A DNA stretch of 61,047 nt from Acinetobacter guerrae (GCF_009372255.1 NZ_LXGN01000008.1:1-61047), one strand, 5' to 3'. Counted from the stretch's first letter, positions 52,229 through 61,047 are shown. Numbers and translations are program-made. The notes: generated by a model from the sequence alone, not told the origin.

Positions 52229-52801
52229 TCATTGTGTATTTTGTACTTCTATTTTTTTTACATTTGGTGTTACAAGGAATGAAATTGATCCAAGAAAAAT
52301 TAAGCAAGCAATCAAGCCTACCGCAAACTTGAGCCTAAATAATTTTAAATCACGAATATAGATTAATTTTAGATGTTCAAAAGCAAGTTCATTTATAAAT
52401 GGAAAATTAAGATCATCTAATTCATTAGAATAATTTAATACAGTTTTATTAGTGCGAATATCTGTGCGTAAGAATCCATTAATTACATTAAATTTAAAAA
52501 TTCCACCCCCGTAATAGGTGCCTTTTTGGGCATAACCATCATTAATATGCTTACTAGGATTATCAATAGCTGAAAGTGCCGCTAATAAAATTAAAACAGC
52601 AATTAGCCAAATTGAAAAAATAATCCAAGCTAAACCTTGTTGCCACCAAATTCCGTTGGAACTTAAAAACTCATAAATAGTTCTAATTTGTGGAAATGGA
52701 ACAATACACCCTGCTAGCAATGCTCCAATTTTAAAATCAATAGCACGGATATTTTGTTGAGTGTCTTGAATGGCAGACTGTAAAAAAGTGGATTTATCCA
52801 T
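52229..52801 (-). CDS. Pycsar-type transmembrane effector (PycTM-like)
   Basis: The product is 190 residues. A polar N-terminal helix with QQNIRAIDFKIGALLAGCIV enters a first membrane segment (about 24-40), a second spans about 56-79, then a soluble part (80-155), and a third spans about 157-177. FEHLKLIYIRDLKLFRLK before the last helix matches the general look of Pycsar membrane effectors, which bind cCMP or cUMP and disrupt the inner membrane on phage infection. Its start overlaps the cyclase stop by 8 bp, so both are translated together. Very AT-rich compared with glyS and the LysR region, suggesting transfer. The assignment rests on pattern and partner, not a direct search. Confidence 0.72.
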   Translation of the reverse strand: MDKSTFLQSAIQDTQQNIRAIDFKIGALLAGCIVPFPQIRTIYEFLSSNGIWWQQGLAWIIFSIWLIAVLILLAALSAIDNPSKHINDGYAQKGTYYGGGIFKFNVINGFLRTDIRTNKTVLNYSNELDDLNFPFINELAFEHLKLIYIRDLKLFRLKFAVGLIACLIFLGSISFLVTPNVKKIEVQNTQ

Positions 52802-53513
52802 TTTGTTGTACCCAATTATTCATATAGGTACTAACAACGTCACCTTCATAGTAATCCGTATAACTTACTTTTTGACAAAGATTTCTATTATGTTCATTTA
52901 AATTTTGATGAAACACGTCAGATAAGATAATAGTTTTCCTGTATCCTTTACTGGCGTAACTACAATATTGTGCTGTTTTGCCAATAAGCTCACCAATCCA
53001 TGTAACTTCATTAATACCACTTCCTTTATAGCCAGCTTTTATAACTAATGCTTGTCCATAATGTAATCCTATACCTATTTTAAGTTGAGAGTAGGACCTT
53101 TTCTTTAGTTTTATATTAAGTGTTTGAATTAATGAATTAGCTTCATAAGCAGTTTGAAAAACTTTATCGATTTGATCTTTAGTTTCTGTGTTGAATACAC
53201 CCCAGACGCAATCACCTTCAATATAGATTTGTCTAATATTTGGATTTCCATTAAGTAAAGCAACAAGTTCTGAAATATAAGCTCTATAAATTTTTGCTAA
53301 AACCTTTTTTTGATGTTTTGTTGCTAATTCTTTTGAACCGCGTATGTCAATAAATAAGGCAGAACAATTGATATGATAGCCATTTGTGTATGTTAAGTTA
53401 TCAATGCTCGGTATTTGATTACTTTCAAGATAATTATTTTCAGAAGCATTTAAGATTTCATCAATTCTTTCACGACTTTTTTCAAAATCATATTCTTTAT
53501 AGTTTGCTTCCAT
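52794..53513 (-). CDS. Class III nucleotidyl cyclase, Pycsar PycC-like
   Basis: The product is 239 residues, a single cyclase homology domain without membrane or sensor domains. The metal-binding aspartates are D56 (ALFIDIRGSKELA) and D101 (YIEGDCVWGVF); KIGIGLHYGQALVIKAG and NEVTWIGELIGKTAQYC follow in the usual order. Compared by eye with adenylate cyclases (GxxVNxAxR), the ribose Asn and transition-state Arg positions read as Gly178 and Gln182, which may reflect a pyrimidine substrate. Pycsar cyclases make cCMP or cUMP upon phage infection. The downstream partner is the membrane effector. The ATG at 53513 has GGA about 8 nt upstream; a sigma-70-like promoter lies at 53542-53570. Confidence 0.82.
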   Translation of the reverse strand: MEANYKEYDFEKSRERIDEILNASENNYLESNQIPSIDNLTYTNGYHINCSALFIDIRGSKELATKHQKKVLAKIYRAYISELVALLNGNPNIRQIYIEGDCVWGVFNTETKDQIDKVFQTAYEANSLIQTLNIKLKKRSYSQLKIGIGLHYGQALVIKAGYKGSGINEVTWIGELIGKTAQYCSYASKGYRKTIILSDVFHQNLNEHNRNLCQKVSYTDYYEGDVVSTYMNNWVQQNG

Positions 53514-53523
53514 TAGTTATTCC

Positions 53524-53560
53524 AAAAATAAACCCCACTAATTTATAGCGAGGTTTATTT
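53524..53560 (-). terminator. glyS terminator hairpin overlapping the cyclase promoter
   Basis: AAATAAACC (53526-53534) and GGTTTATTT (53552-53560) form 9-bp arms, with a U-rich tail on the minus strand, between the glyS stop (53584) and the cyclase ATG (53513). On the same strand, TTGATT (53570-53565), a 17-nt spacer and TATAAA (53547-53542) form a promoter whose -10 lies in the hairpin loop. Confidence 0.6.
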
Positions 53561-53583
53561 AAAAAATCAATAATTTTAAAGAT

Positions 53584-55653
53584 TTAACCCTGCAACATAC
53601 TCACATCCGCAATTGCGGTAAATAAACCACGTAACTGCGCCAGTAAACGCAAGCGATTGGCTTTGAGCTTTGGATCTTCTGCCATCACCATCACGTTGTC
53701 AAAGAACGCATCAATTGGCGAACGTAAAGAAGCCAGTTGCGACAGCGCATCGGTATAGTTATGTGCTTCAAGCAAAGGTTGTACCACTGGTGTCACACTT
53801 TGCAGTGCAGCAAATAACGCTTTTTCAGCATCTTCAACTAACAGCGAGGCATCCACATCACCGACAATCTGACCTTCTTTAGCCAAAATGTTGGCAACAC
53901 GTTTATTGGCAGCAGCCAATGCTTGTGCTTCTGGCAAAGTTTTAAAATGATTGACAGCTTTAACGCGATGATCAAAATCAAGCGGAGATTTTGGAGACAA
54001 CGCTTGAACAGATTGAATCACATCAATGGCAACGCCCTGATCTTCATACATGGCACGATAGCGCGCTTCAATAAAGTTCAATGCTTCATGTTGCGCTTTG
54101 ACAGGTTCACGTAACTTGCCATGATAGTTTTCAGAAGCGATTTTGGTCAGTTCAACTAGTGGCAAATCTAACTCTTTTTCAATCAATAGACGCAATACAC
54201 CAATCGCAGCACGACGCAAACTAAAAGGGTCTTTTGAACCTGTTGGGGCTTGACCAATGCCAAAAATACCAACCAAGGTATCTAAACGATCTGCCAGCGC
54301 AAGCGCAGTACCCGTTTGAGTTTGCGGTAAAACATCACCTGAAAAACGTGGTAAATACTGCTCTGCAATCGCATCTGCAACTTCGCTTGGTAAACCTTCC
54401 AAACGTGCATAATAGGTTCCCGCAGTACCTTGTAATTCAGGGAATTCACCGACCAGTTCAGAGGTCAAATCGCATTTTGCTAAAAGACCTGCTTGCTCTG
54501 CGGCAGCACGATCACCATGAGTTAATGTCGCGATCTGGCTTGCCAATTTGGCAATACGTAAAGATTTATCCCAGAGTGTTCCAAGTTCAGCTTGGAATAC
54601 CATATTGGCTAATTTGTCTTTACGACTGGCAAGCGGTTGCTTTTGATCTTGCAAGAAAAAGAATTCCGCATCGCTTAAGCGTGGACGTACTACTTTTTCA
54701 TTTCCTTCAATAATTTGATTTGGATCTTTCGATTCAATATTAGAAATGGTAATGAAGTAAGGTTGTAGTTTGCCTTCACTATTGACTAGACAGAAATATT
54801 TCTGGTTGTCTTGCATCGTGGTGATCAAAGCTTCTTGAGGAACAGCCAAATAGCGTTCTTCAAAAGTGGCACGTAGTGCTACTGGCCATTCTACCAATGC
54901 AGTGACTTCATCGAGTAAGTTGTCAGGCACAATCGCAGTTGCATTCACTTCATCTGCCAATTGTTTCACTTGCTGCTGAATGGTGGTTTGACGTTTTGAA
55001 AAATCAGCCACCACATAGGCACTTTCAAGTGCAGTCAAATAATCATTGGCATGATCCAAAGTGATCGCTTCAGGCGCATGGAAACGATGACCATAGGTCA
55101 CATTGCTGGCTGAATGATCCTGAATCGTGGCTGGAATGACTTGATCATCTTTAAGCAATACGACCCATTTTACTGGACGGACAAATTCGGTACGACTTGC
55201 AGCAGAACGCATGCGTTTAGCAATCGGTAAATTGTCCAACGCCGTTTGTAAAATATCTGGTAACAACTCATCAAGGCTTTGACCTTTGATGTCTTTGTAA
55301 TAACACACTTTTTCGACTTTACCAGCCTGAAAGGTCGATACTTGATCCGCCTCAATCCCTTGACCACGCATAAAGCCTTCAAGGGCTTTGGTTGGTTTGC
55401 CTTCGCTATCATAAGCAGCCTGAAGCGCAGGACCATCAAAGCGTTTTTGTGTATCTGCCTGAGCGCCATCAACATCCACAATGTTTAAAGCCAAGCGACG
55501 TGGTGCAGCATAGGCTTCCACTGTTGCAAAGTTTAAGCCAGCATCGTTTAAACCTTTGATGGTTTCTGCTTGTAAGGCATCGCGTAATGTTTTTAAACTT
55601 TTTGGGGGCAGCTCTTCGCAGCCAAGTTCAAATAATACCGTATGTTGACTCAT
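53584..55653 (-). CDS. glyS: Glycyl-tRNA synthetase beta subunit
   Basis: The product is 689 residues, normal for the beta chain of the bacterial alpha2beta2-type enzyme. It begins [16 protein letters not shown], with [11 protein letters not shown], the HD-like and anticodon-binding C-terminal domain further on. [16 protein letters not shown] and [19 protein letters not shown] are family marks. It attaches glycine to tRNA with GlyQ. It overlaps the glyQ stop by one base (TAATG), so the two are coupled. The Pycsar genes follow in the same direction after 70 bp. Confidence 0.97.
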   Translation of the reverse strand: MSQHTVLFELGCEELPPKSLKTLRDALQAETIKGLNDAGLNFATVEAYAAPRRLALNIVDVDGAQADTQKRFDGPALQAAYDSEGKPTKALEGFMRGQGIEADQVSTFQAGKVEKVCYYKDIKGQSLDELLPDILQTALDNLPIAKRMRSAASRTEFVRPVKWVVLLKDDQVIPATIQDHSASNVTYGHRFHAPEAITLDHANDYLTALESAYVVADFSKRQTTIQQQVKQLADEVNATAIVPDNLLDEVTALVEWPVALRATFEERYLAVPQEALITTMQDNQKYFCLVNSEGKLQPYFITISNIESKDPNQIIEGNEKVVRPRLSDAEFFFLQDQKQPLASRKDKLANMVFQAELGTLWDKSLRIAKLASQIATLTHGDRAAAEQAGLLAKCDLTSELVGEFPELQGTAGTYYARLEGLPSEVADAIAEQYLPRFSGDVLPQTQTGTALALADRLDTLVGIFGIGQAPTGSKDPFSLRRAAIGVLRLLIEKELDLPLVELTKIASENYHGKLREPVKAQHEALNFIEARYRAMYEDQGVAIDVIQSVQALSPKSPLDFDHRVKAVNHFKTLPEAQALAAANKRVANILAKEGQIVGDVDASLLVEDAEKALFAALQSVTPVVQPLLEAHNYTDALSQLASLRSPIDAFFDNVMVMAEDPKLKANRLRLLAQLRGLFTAIADVSMLQG

Positions 55654-56639
55654 TATTTGTTCTCCGCTTTTTGCGCTTTCGCTGCATCATTTTCTGCTTG
55701 TGCTTTGAGTTGGGCTAAAACTTCATCACGTAAATGTGGCTCTGCCATTGGAAAGCCAAGTTCAGCACGCGCCTGAACATAACTTTGCGCAATGGCACGC
55801 GCTAAAGTTCTTACACGCAAAATATAACGTTGACGCTCGGTGACTGAAATTGCTCCACGTGCATCGAGTAAGTTAAAGGTATGCGATGCTTTAACCACTT
55901 GTTCATAGGCAGGCAAAGACAGTTTCGCGTCAATTAAACGAACGGCTTCTGATTCATAAAAATCAAATAGTTCAAATAATTTCTCGACAGGGGCATATTC
56001 AAAGTTATAGGTCGATTGTTCAACTTCATTTTGGTGGAACACATCGCCATAAGTCACTGTGCCAAATTGACCTTTAGTCCAGACCAAGTCATAAACTGAA
56101 TCGACCCCTTGCAGGTACATGGCAAGACGTTCTAAACCATAGGTAATTTCACCTGTGACAGGATAACACTCAACACCACCGACCTGTTGGAAGTAAGTAA
56201 ACTGAGTCACTTCCATCCCATTTAACCAGACTTCCCAACCTAAGCCCCATGCACCAAGAGTTGGGGATTCCCAGTTATCTTCTACAAAACGAATATCGTG
56301 GGTCAGAGTATCAATTCCAATCGCTTTAAGTGAGTCTAAATAAAGCTGCTGGATATTGTCTGGGTTTGGCTTAAGTACCACTTGAAATTGATAATAATGT
56401 TGTAAGCGGTTTGGGTTCTCACCATAACGTCCATCTTTCGGACGACGCGAAGGTTGCACATAAGCGGCATTCCATGTTTCAGGGCCAAGCGCACGTAAGA
56501 AGGTCGCGGTATGGAATGTACCTGCACCCATTTCCATGTCGTAGGGTTGTAGAACGACGCAGCCTTGTTCGGCCCAATAGTTTTGTAGGGCAAGAATTAA
56601 GCCCTGAAAGGTATCAATATGCGATATGGCGCGACTCAT
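55653..56639 (-). CDS. glyQ: Glycyl-tRNA synthetase alpha subunit
   Basis: The product is 328 residues, slightly longer than E. coli GlyQ because of an Ala/Lys-rich C-terminal tail. The class II catalytic chain begins with [20 protein letters not shown], then [38 protein letters not shown] and [20 protein letters not shown]. First gene of the glyQ-glyS operon; divergent from the esterase at 56817. Confidence 0.97.
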   Translation of the reverse strand: MSRAISHIDTFQGLILALQNYWAEQGCVVLQPYDMEMGAGTFHTATFLRALGPETWNAAYVQPSRRPKDGRYGENPNRLQHYYQFQVVLKPNPDNIQQLYLDSLKAIGIDTLTHDIRFVEDNWESPTLGAWGLGWEVWLNGMEVTQFTYFQQVGGVECYPVTGEITYGLERLAMYLQGVDSVYDLVWTKGQFGTVTYGDVFHQNEVEQSTYNFEYAPVEKLFELFDFYESEAVRLIDAKLSLPAYEQVVKASHTFNLLDARGAISVTERQRYILRVRTLARAIAQSYVQARAELGFPMAEPHLRDEVLAQLKAQAENDAAKAQKAENK

Positions 56640-56816
56640 GGTGCATCCACTAATAAAATCAAAGAAAAATTGCGTTCAAGTATAAGGATTTTAAAGGGGA
56701 GTGGCAAAGGTTCTGTCGAGTTCTTGCGAATAAAAAATAGCAGAGATCGAACTTCATCTTTTCTGCTGAATTTAGGCGTAGATTAGAGCTAAAAATAAAC
56801 ATAAAGGTTAATCGAG

Positions 56817-57779
56817 ATGGCCGACTTCAGAAAAATATCTAAACGATGGCTTGCGATATTTGTTGTTATTGCTCTGATTGTGCATATCCATTCAGCTCAA
56901 GCTGCGTGGTTGGCAGAGAGGCCATTTGCAGAAAAAATAAAGCAAAAAATTGAGCAAAGAACAACTGAGAACATTTCGCTATCATCACAATATCTTCAAG
57001 TTGATGGTATGCAGCGCAGCTATCAATTATATATCCCATCTTCTGCAAGGCAATCTGCTCGCCCAGTGGTGATTGCATTACATGGCGGAGGAGGCAATGC
57101 CAATCAAATGCTAAAACGCTGGCAAGCCATTGCACAACAACAAAACTTTATTTTAGTTGCGCCACAAGGCATAGGTGCAAATAGCAAAATGGGAACATGG
57201 AATGCATACGGTTGTTGTGGTCAAGCGATGCAGAAGCAGGTAAATGATATTCAATTTATTCAAGCGGTTTTAAAAGATGCATCGCAGCATGCTCTGCTTG
57301 ATTCCCACCGAATTTATGTAGTGGGTTTTTCAAATGGGGGAATGTTAACGCATCAATTAGCCATCCACATGGGGCGGCAACTGGCTGCTGTAGCAATCGT
57401 GTCAGGTGCATTATTTGGAGATGAAGCAACAGCAAAAGATGCAGTGCCTATTTTAATTATTCATGGTGAAAAAGATTCGGTTGTGCCTTTTCAGGGAGGA
57501 ATAAGCCCGACTCGATTTGTTGCAAAAGCACAGCAACAACCGTTTCAATCGGTTGCCTATGCGATGCATTACTGGAAGACGGTCAATCAATGTCAAACAA
57601 AAGGCTTTATCGAGCAAACAGCACATTTCAATATTGAAAAAAATCTGGGCTGTCAGGCAGATGTTGTACTTTATGATGTTGATCAAGGACAACATGTCTG
57701 GCCAACTGCCGATCAGGAAAATGAAGGATTTGATGCGACTCAAGTGGTTTGGAGTTTTTTTAAACAACATGCACATTAA
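56817..57779 (+). CDS. Secreted PHB-depolymerase/LpqC-type esterase
   Basis: The product is 320 residues with a signal peptide (about 1-29, SAQA-A). Alpha/beta-hydrolase: the oxyanion region is VVIALHGGGGNANQ, the nucleophile is S172 in GFSNGG, D220 lies in HGEKD and H293 in GQHVWP. ILVAPQGIG and GTWNAYGCCGQA are typical of the LpqC/PHB-depolymerase and feruloyl-esterase group. C259 and C279 may form a disulfide. The substrate may be a polyester or an aryl ester. The next gene follows 11 bp after the stop. Confidence 0.88.
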   Translation: MADFRKISKRWLAIFVVIALIVHIHSAQAAWLAERPFAEKIKQKIEQRTTENISLSSQYLQVDGMQRSYQLYIPSSARQSARPVVIALHGGGGNANQMLKRWQAIAQQQNFILVAPQGIGANSKMGTWNAYGCCGQAMQKQVNDIQFIQAVLKDASQHALLDSHRIYVVGFSNGGMLTHQLAIHMGRQLAAVAIVSGALFGDEATAKDAVPILIIHGEKDSVVPFQGGISPTRFVAKAQQQPFQSVAYAMHYWKTVNQCQTKGFIEQTAHFNIEKNLGCQADVVLYDVDQGQHVWPTADQENEGFDATQVVWSFFKQHAH

Positions 57780-57790
57780 AGGAGGGAAAC

Positions 57791-58192
57791 ATGATAAAGC
57801 TCAAAAATAGCTTACTTTCACTGTGCCTAATTTTCTTGGTAGAAACTGCAAATGCGCAGAATCCTGTTGAGCCAGATTTATATAGCCAATGCGTGGATGA
57901 GACAATACGGGAGCAGCATTTGCCGAGTATTAATAACGCAGTAGTAGAAGTCTGTAGTGAACACGCCCGAAGTCTTTATGAACAGCAGATTGTACAATTG
58001 CTAGACCAGATCAAAACAACTGGAAATCCTGAACGATATAACAAAATCATGAAATCGCAACGGCTTTGGAAACAGTATGTCGATCAGGAATGTCAAAATG
58101 CAGGGGATTATATAGGTTCTCCAATGTATGGATTTTGTCCAATGCTTGAATATCAACATCGGGTAGAGCAATTGCAGGAATACATCAATTAA
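57791..58192 (+). CDS. Exported LprI-like (DUF1311) protein
   Basis: The product is 133 residues with a signal peptide (about 1-22, ANA-Q) and strong AAAGGAGGG upstream. The mature domain LYEQQIVQLLDQIK, KSQRLWKQYVDQECQ and the cysteines in CVDE, EVCS, ECQN and GFCP match the LprI/DUF1311 pattern, in which paired cysteines staple a helical hairpin. Some members inhibit lysozyme. Being 11 bp after the esterase, it is likely cotranscribed. Confidence 0.82.
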   Translation: MIKLKNSLLSLCLIFLVETANAQNPVEPDLYSQCVDETIREQHLPSINNAVVEVCSEHARSLYEQQIVQLLDQIKTTGNPERYNKIMKSQRLWKQYVDQECQNAGDYIGSPMYGFCPMLEYQHRVEQLQEYIN

Positions 58193-58298
58193 AATCATGA
58201 GCAAATTTTCTGATTCTATTAAGATATAATACAAATACATTTTTAAGATAAATCCGCTTATACTTTTTGCGACTCAGGCAAGATTAAGACCTAGGTGA

Positions 58299-59402
58299 AT
58301 GGTGAGCGGTATACAACAAGATTGGCTTTCAGCCTTAAAACCCAACTTTAAGGTTCTTTCTGTAAAAGAACGATTATTGTGTGGTATGGGTGCATTATGT
58401 GGTTTAGCAATTTCTTCACTGATTAGCTGGTATGTATTGGGTGGAGTCAACGCTTGGTATATCGCGCCGATGGGGGCATCCTCTGTTTTATTGTTTGCTG
58501 TCCCATCAAGTCCTTTGGCGCAGCCGTGGAATATCGTTATTGGAAATACTATAGCAGGCATCGTGGGCGTGGCCTGTTCGATGTGGATTCCCGACCTAAC
58601 AGGCGCATTTAGCTTTGCTGTAGGATTGGCCATTTTCCTCATGATGACGACCGACTCACTGCATCCCCCTAGTGGCGCGGTTGCGATTACTGCGGTTTTA
58701 GGAGGGGAGACTGTTCATCAATTGGGCTTTAATTTTGTTATTTATCCTGTTTTGCTCAATTCCGTGTTATTGCTCGCATTTGCCTTATTTTTTAATCGTG
58801 TAATCGGACGGCATTATCCTTACCCCAAACATGTCAATGAGCGTTCCAAAGACCCAACGCCCACTCAAAAAGTGAGCATTCAGCCACAAGATATTCAACG
58901 CGCACTAGATGAGCATACGGAGTTATTGGACATTAGCCAGTACGATCTGGAAAAGATTATTTTGGAAGCGCAGGAATGGGCCAATGAACGTCAGGGCAAA
59001 GACTATCTATGTCAAGACATCATGAGCAAGGATGTCATCACCTTAAATGAAAATGATGATATTCATCAAGCGCTAGATAAATTTAAACATAATAATTTGA
59101 TGAGTTTACCTGTCATTCAAGACGATGGTCGTATCGTTGGAACTTTGGCTTTATATGAAGTGGTCGAGTGGTTTAAACGAGCAGCAGATCCTCGTGCTTC
59201 ATGGGAACATCTGGTGAAACAAATTATGAACCGTAAAGTGGTCACCGTTACGCCATTACAACCTATTCGGGACTTAGTGCCTTATTTTGTAGAAAAGTCT
59301 TTTAATTATATTCCAGTGGTACAGGATCAAATATTGATCGGTATTATTAGCCGTGCAGATATGATTGCTGTGTTACAACAACAGCTTAATCAAATTAGGT
59401 AA
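58299..59402 (+). CDS. HPP-family membrane protein with two CBS domains
   Basis: The product is 367 residues. Four to five membrane helices make the HPP domain (about 25-175), with its name-giving SLHPPSGAVAITAVLGGE. A cytoplasmic linker leads to two CBS domains (about 245-360: CQDIMSKDVITLNENDDIHQ and VKQIMNRKVVTVTPLQ), which usually sense adenine nucleotides. Some HPP proteins transport nitrite; substrate here unknown. AGGTGA lies very close to the ATG. No operon partner. Confidence 0.88.
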   Translation: MVSGIQQDWLSALKPNFKVLSVKERLLCGMGALCGLAISSLISWYVLGGVNAWYIAPMGASSVLLFAVPSSPLAQPWNIVIGNTIAGIVGVACSMWIPDLTGAFSFAVGLAIFLMMTTDSLHPPSGAVAITAVLGGETVHQLGFNFVIYPVLLNSVLLLAFALFFNRVIGRHYPYPKHVNERSKDPTPTQKVSIQPQDIQRALDEHTELLDISQYDLEKIILEAQEWANERQGKDYLCQDIMSKDVITLNENDDIHQALDKFKHNNLMSLPVIQDDGRIVGTLALYEVVEWFKRAADPRASWEHLVKQIMNRKVVTVTPLQPIRDLVPYFVEKSFNYIPVVQDQILIGIISRADMIAVLQQQLNQIR

Positions 59403-59437
59403 GTGCTTAATTTTTTGTATATGATGAAAAATATGAA

Positions 59438-59481
59438 TAAAAAAAAGCTACGATTGCATTTTAGGGGATCACAATCGTAGC
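59438..59481 (-). terminator. Intrinsic terminator of the PspC gene
   Basis: GCTACGATTG (59447-59456) and CAATCGTAGC (59472-59481) are perfect 10-bp arms; the left A9 run is a U run on the minus strand. It ends the PspC gene at 59515. Confidence 0.88.
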
Positions 59482-59514
59482 GACCAAAATAACAAGGTCA
59501 AATAGCGTGGAGGA

Positions 59515-59781
59515 TTAACGTCTAATTCGATCCTCTTGATGTACAGTTCGGATAGGTTGTTGATAACCCTGCTCATATTGCAGGCGTTCAGTTTTCTTTG
59601 GCATAATTAGCCATAAAACTAAATAAACTAAAATGCCAGGAAAAGCAGCACTCATCACAGAAACAATTACGAAAATAATGCGTAATAAATTTGCATTCCA
59701 ACCAAAACGTTCAGCAATACCGCCCATGACACCGGCGATTATATTTTGTCGGTTAGAACGATATAAACCAGTATTGGCCAT
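59515..59781 (-). CDS. PspC domain membrane protein
   Basis: The product is 88 residues. The PspC signature GLYRSNRQNIIAGVMGGIAE then RFGWNANLLRIIFV is clear, followed by one or two membrane helices (ILVYLVLWLIMPKK) and a polar tail. PspC-family proteins act in phage-shock-type envelope stress sensing. No pspA, pspB or pspF is in the window, so it is a stand-alone member. Confidence 0.9.
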   Translation of the reverse strand: MANTGLYRSNRQNIIAGVMGGIAERFGWNANLLRIIFVIVSVMSAAFPGILVYLVLWLIMPKKTERLQYEQGYQQPIRTVHQEDRIRR

Positions 59782-60084
59782 TCAGAAAATCTCCTCAAAT
59801 AAAAGTAAATACATACGCAAAATATTATTTGGCATGTACTTTATAAAATGGGGAAGATTCAAACGCTTTAAAGGTAAAAAAACTAAAAAATCGTTATTTT
59901 ATGTAAGCAAAATCACTTAATAAAATCTGAAATAGATAAACTTGCTGCAATTCCATGTAGAAACTGATTTTGCTGGATGATATCAATCTCTCATCATGAG
60001 ATTCGAAACATAATCATGATTTTAACTTTATGATATAGCGGTTTTTTCCTGAGTATAGGAAGAAAACGGTAAAGATACTTATCT
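59782..60084. other. Gap between PspC gene and lipoprotein gene
   Basis: No gene is supported in 303 bp. A hairpin-like AATCTC/GAGATT pair occurs around 59983-60003 and an imperfect inverted repeat around 60039-60070, just before the lipoprotein start. The region should hold both promoters. Confidence 0.35.
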
Positions 60085-60789
60085 ATGTTTTATTTAAAAA
60101 ATTCCGCTGTTGGTCTCTCGATCACGCAACAACGTTTGCTGCTTGTACTTTTTTTGAGTATAGGTTTGTCAGCATGTGAGCAACATTCGTCTGAACGTGA
60201 TATTTCCACCCATGATCGTGAGGCTACATCCTCTTTATCACAAGACTTATCTCATAATACTGATGATGAACAGGGCAGTAAATTGGTGGATATCGCAGGA
60301 CAGGCAACTTTACCTATAGAAACAAATTCTGCCGAAAAGAAGTCAACTTTACTGTCTGATGAAGCATTGAAATATGCAGGACGTTATCACGCGCATATCC
60401 GATGTATCGATCCTTTTGCTCGATGTGACCGCAAGCATGGAGAAATTGATTATATAGTCAATCTTCTCGATGATGGTTCAGCCTATCGGCAACGCGTGAG
60501 CTTAGGGCGTTTGAAAGTAGATGACAGTCAAAGCACAAAATCGTATCGGCATGATAACTGGACAATGAATAAAAATGAAACTCAGCATGAAGTGGTGGTG
60601 AGTGTTGCCGCAGGCGGAGATCTTTATTTTATTGCGAAGGATCAAAATCATTTACAGATGAATTTGGCTAAAACGCTTAATACAGAAAATGGACAGAATC
60701 GTAAACAGTTAGGCGACAATTTTATTTTGCCACAACAAGCTTATATTCTTACACGAATTTACGATACAGAAATATCGAATCAACCTTAA
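60085..60789 (+). CDS. Predicted lipoprotein, weakly NlpE-like
   Basis: The product is 234 residues. A long n-region precedes the hydrophobic core and the lipobox GLSAC (Cys31). A polar Ser/Thr/Asp linker (about 32-90) follows, then a domain beginning LKYAGRYHAHIRCIDPFARC, whose G-x-Y-x-x-x-I-x-C...C layout recalls the NlpE N-terminal domain, though NlpE's CxxC is not present. The resemblance is weak. A terminator lies at 60828. Confidence 0.7.
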   Translation: MFYLKNSAVGLSITQQRLLLVLFLSIGLSACEQHSSERDISTHDREATSSLSQDLSHNTDDEQGSKLVDIAGQATLPIETNSAEKKSTLLSDEALKYAGRYHAHIRCIDPFARCDRKHGEIDYIVNLLDDGSAYRQRVSLGRLKVDDSQSTKSYRHDNWTMNKNETQHEVVVSVAAGGDLYFIAKDQNHLQMNLAKTLNTENGQNRKQLGDNFILPQQAYILTRIYDTEISNQP

Positions 60790-60827
60790 ATAAAAAAAGT
60801 AGCCTCTTTGAGTCTTGCTAATCAGTT

Positions 60828-60868
60828 AAGGATGTTTAGTTTAATTTTTAATCTTAACATCCTTTTTT
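60828..60868 (+). terminator. Intrinsic terminator of the lipoprotein gene
   Basis: AAGGATGTT (60828-60836) and AACATCCTT (60856-60864) pair around an AT-rich loop and are followed by T4. Confidence 0.75.
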
Positions 60869-61004
60869 AGATTTAAAAATTCTTTGTAAATTATACTCTT
60901 ATATTTAAAATTTTGTTTTACGCTAAAAATAAAGTTTAAAATGACAAGATTTAAACTGGTCCCTTTTCTAATATGAAAATAAATAATAGCCACAGCGAAA
61001 AACC

Positions 61005-61047
61005 ATGCTGCACAATATTGATAATATATTAGAACATCTAGGCTTAG
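61005..61047 (+). CDS. Possible start of a gene cut by the window end
   Basis: From the ATG at 61005 the frame is open for 14 codons to the window end (MLHNIDNILEHLGL). Composition is protein-like and it follows a terminator, but no clear Shine-Dalgarno is seen upstream. Family cannot be told. Confidence 0.3.
   Translation, partial: MLHNIDNILEHLGL

Noticed and set aside
54234..54713. 159-codon plus-strand frame inside glyS
   Set aside because: Antisense shadow of the conserved glyS coding sequence, with His/Gln-rich composition.
1..61047. CRISPR arrays, insertion sequences, prophage or tRNA-linked islands
   Set aside because: No regularly spaced repeats, transposase, integrase, phage structural genes or tRNA cloverleaf were seen.

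Overview
The window reads as a chromosomal segment of an Acinetobacter-like gammaproteobacterium (Moraxellaceae). This rests on the AT-rich coding sequence, the fimU-pilV-pilW-pilX-pilY1-comE-comF pilus cluster, a SpoT whose synthetase half is decayed, a lipase chaperone gene placed upstream of its lipase, a 409-residue MdfA/CraA-type exporter, and the gene order gmk-rpoZ-spoT-ridA. The species cannot be named from the sequence alone. I saw no insertion sequence, prophage, CRISPR array, rRNA or tRNA. Accessory material occurs as single genes or pairs inserted between core genes.

Layout. 0.2-3 kb: small stress or membrane genes, an ASCH protein and a FrnE-like DsbA oxidoreductase. 3-4 kb: a bacterioferritin subunit lacking most ferroxidase ligands, and the iron-release ferredoxin Bfd behind a Fur-box-like site. 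4.1-9.2 kb: ridA, spoT, rpoZ, gmk, ispH. 9.4-17.6 kb: a seven-gene type IV minor-pilin operon with the adhesin PilY1. 17.8-20 kb: rpsP-rimM-trmD-rplS, with an unusual run of hairpins between trmD and rplS. 20-24 kb: secreted lipase and its foldase, truB, a TSUP permease and a hemerythrin. 24.7-29.6 kb: two tandem EamA exporters, then serA divergent from a D-2-hydroxyglutarate dehydrogenase. This is a known metabolic pairing in which the second enzyme reoxidises the by-product of the first.

29.7-38.6 kb is mixed: a lipoprotein; an AbiH-family phage abortive-infection gene; the quinone pair mdaB-ygiN; a CraA/MdfA exporter; YccS; an NAD(P)-binding oxidoreductase; and a HigB2/HigA2-type toxin-antitoxin pair. 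38.8-52 kb holds envelope and metabolic genes: AI-2E transporter, an orphan ParA divergent from a membrane-anchored Holliday-junction-resolvase-like nuclease, a methyltransferase, an aldo-keto reductase, a Fur-controlled siderophore-interacting flavoprotein, an alpha/beta-hydrolase-like protein of unknown role, two exported LEA-like proteins that share an upstream element, a 2-hydroxyacid dehydrogenase, and a LysR/EamA pair.

The most notable accessory system is at 52.2-53.5 kb. A class III nucleotidyl cyclase and a small multi-pass membrane protein overlap by 8 bp, immediately downstream of glyQ-glyS. Together they fit a two-gene Pycsar anti-phage system (pyrimidine cyclase plus transmembrane effector). 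Its likely promoter is embedded in the glyS terminator hairpin. With AbiH and HigBA this makes three small defence or stress modules in 61 kb, each inserted singly beside core genes. The right end (56.8-61 kb) carries a secreted PHB-depolymerase-type esterase, an LprI-like exported protein, an HPP-CBS membrane protein, a PspC protein, a lipoprotein, and the first codons of a possible further gene.
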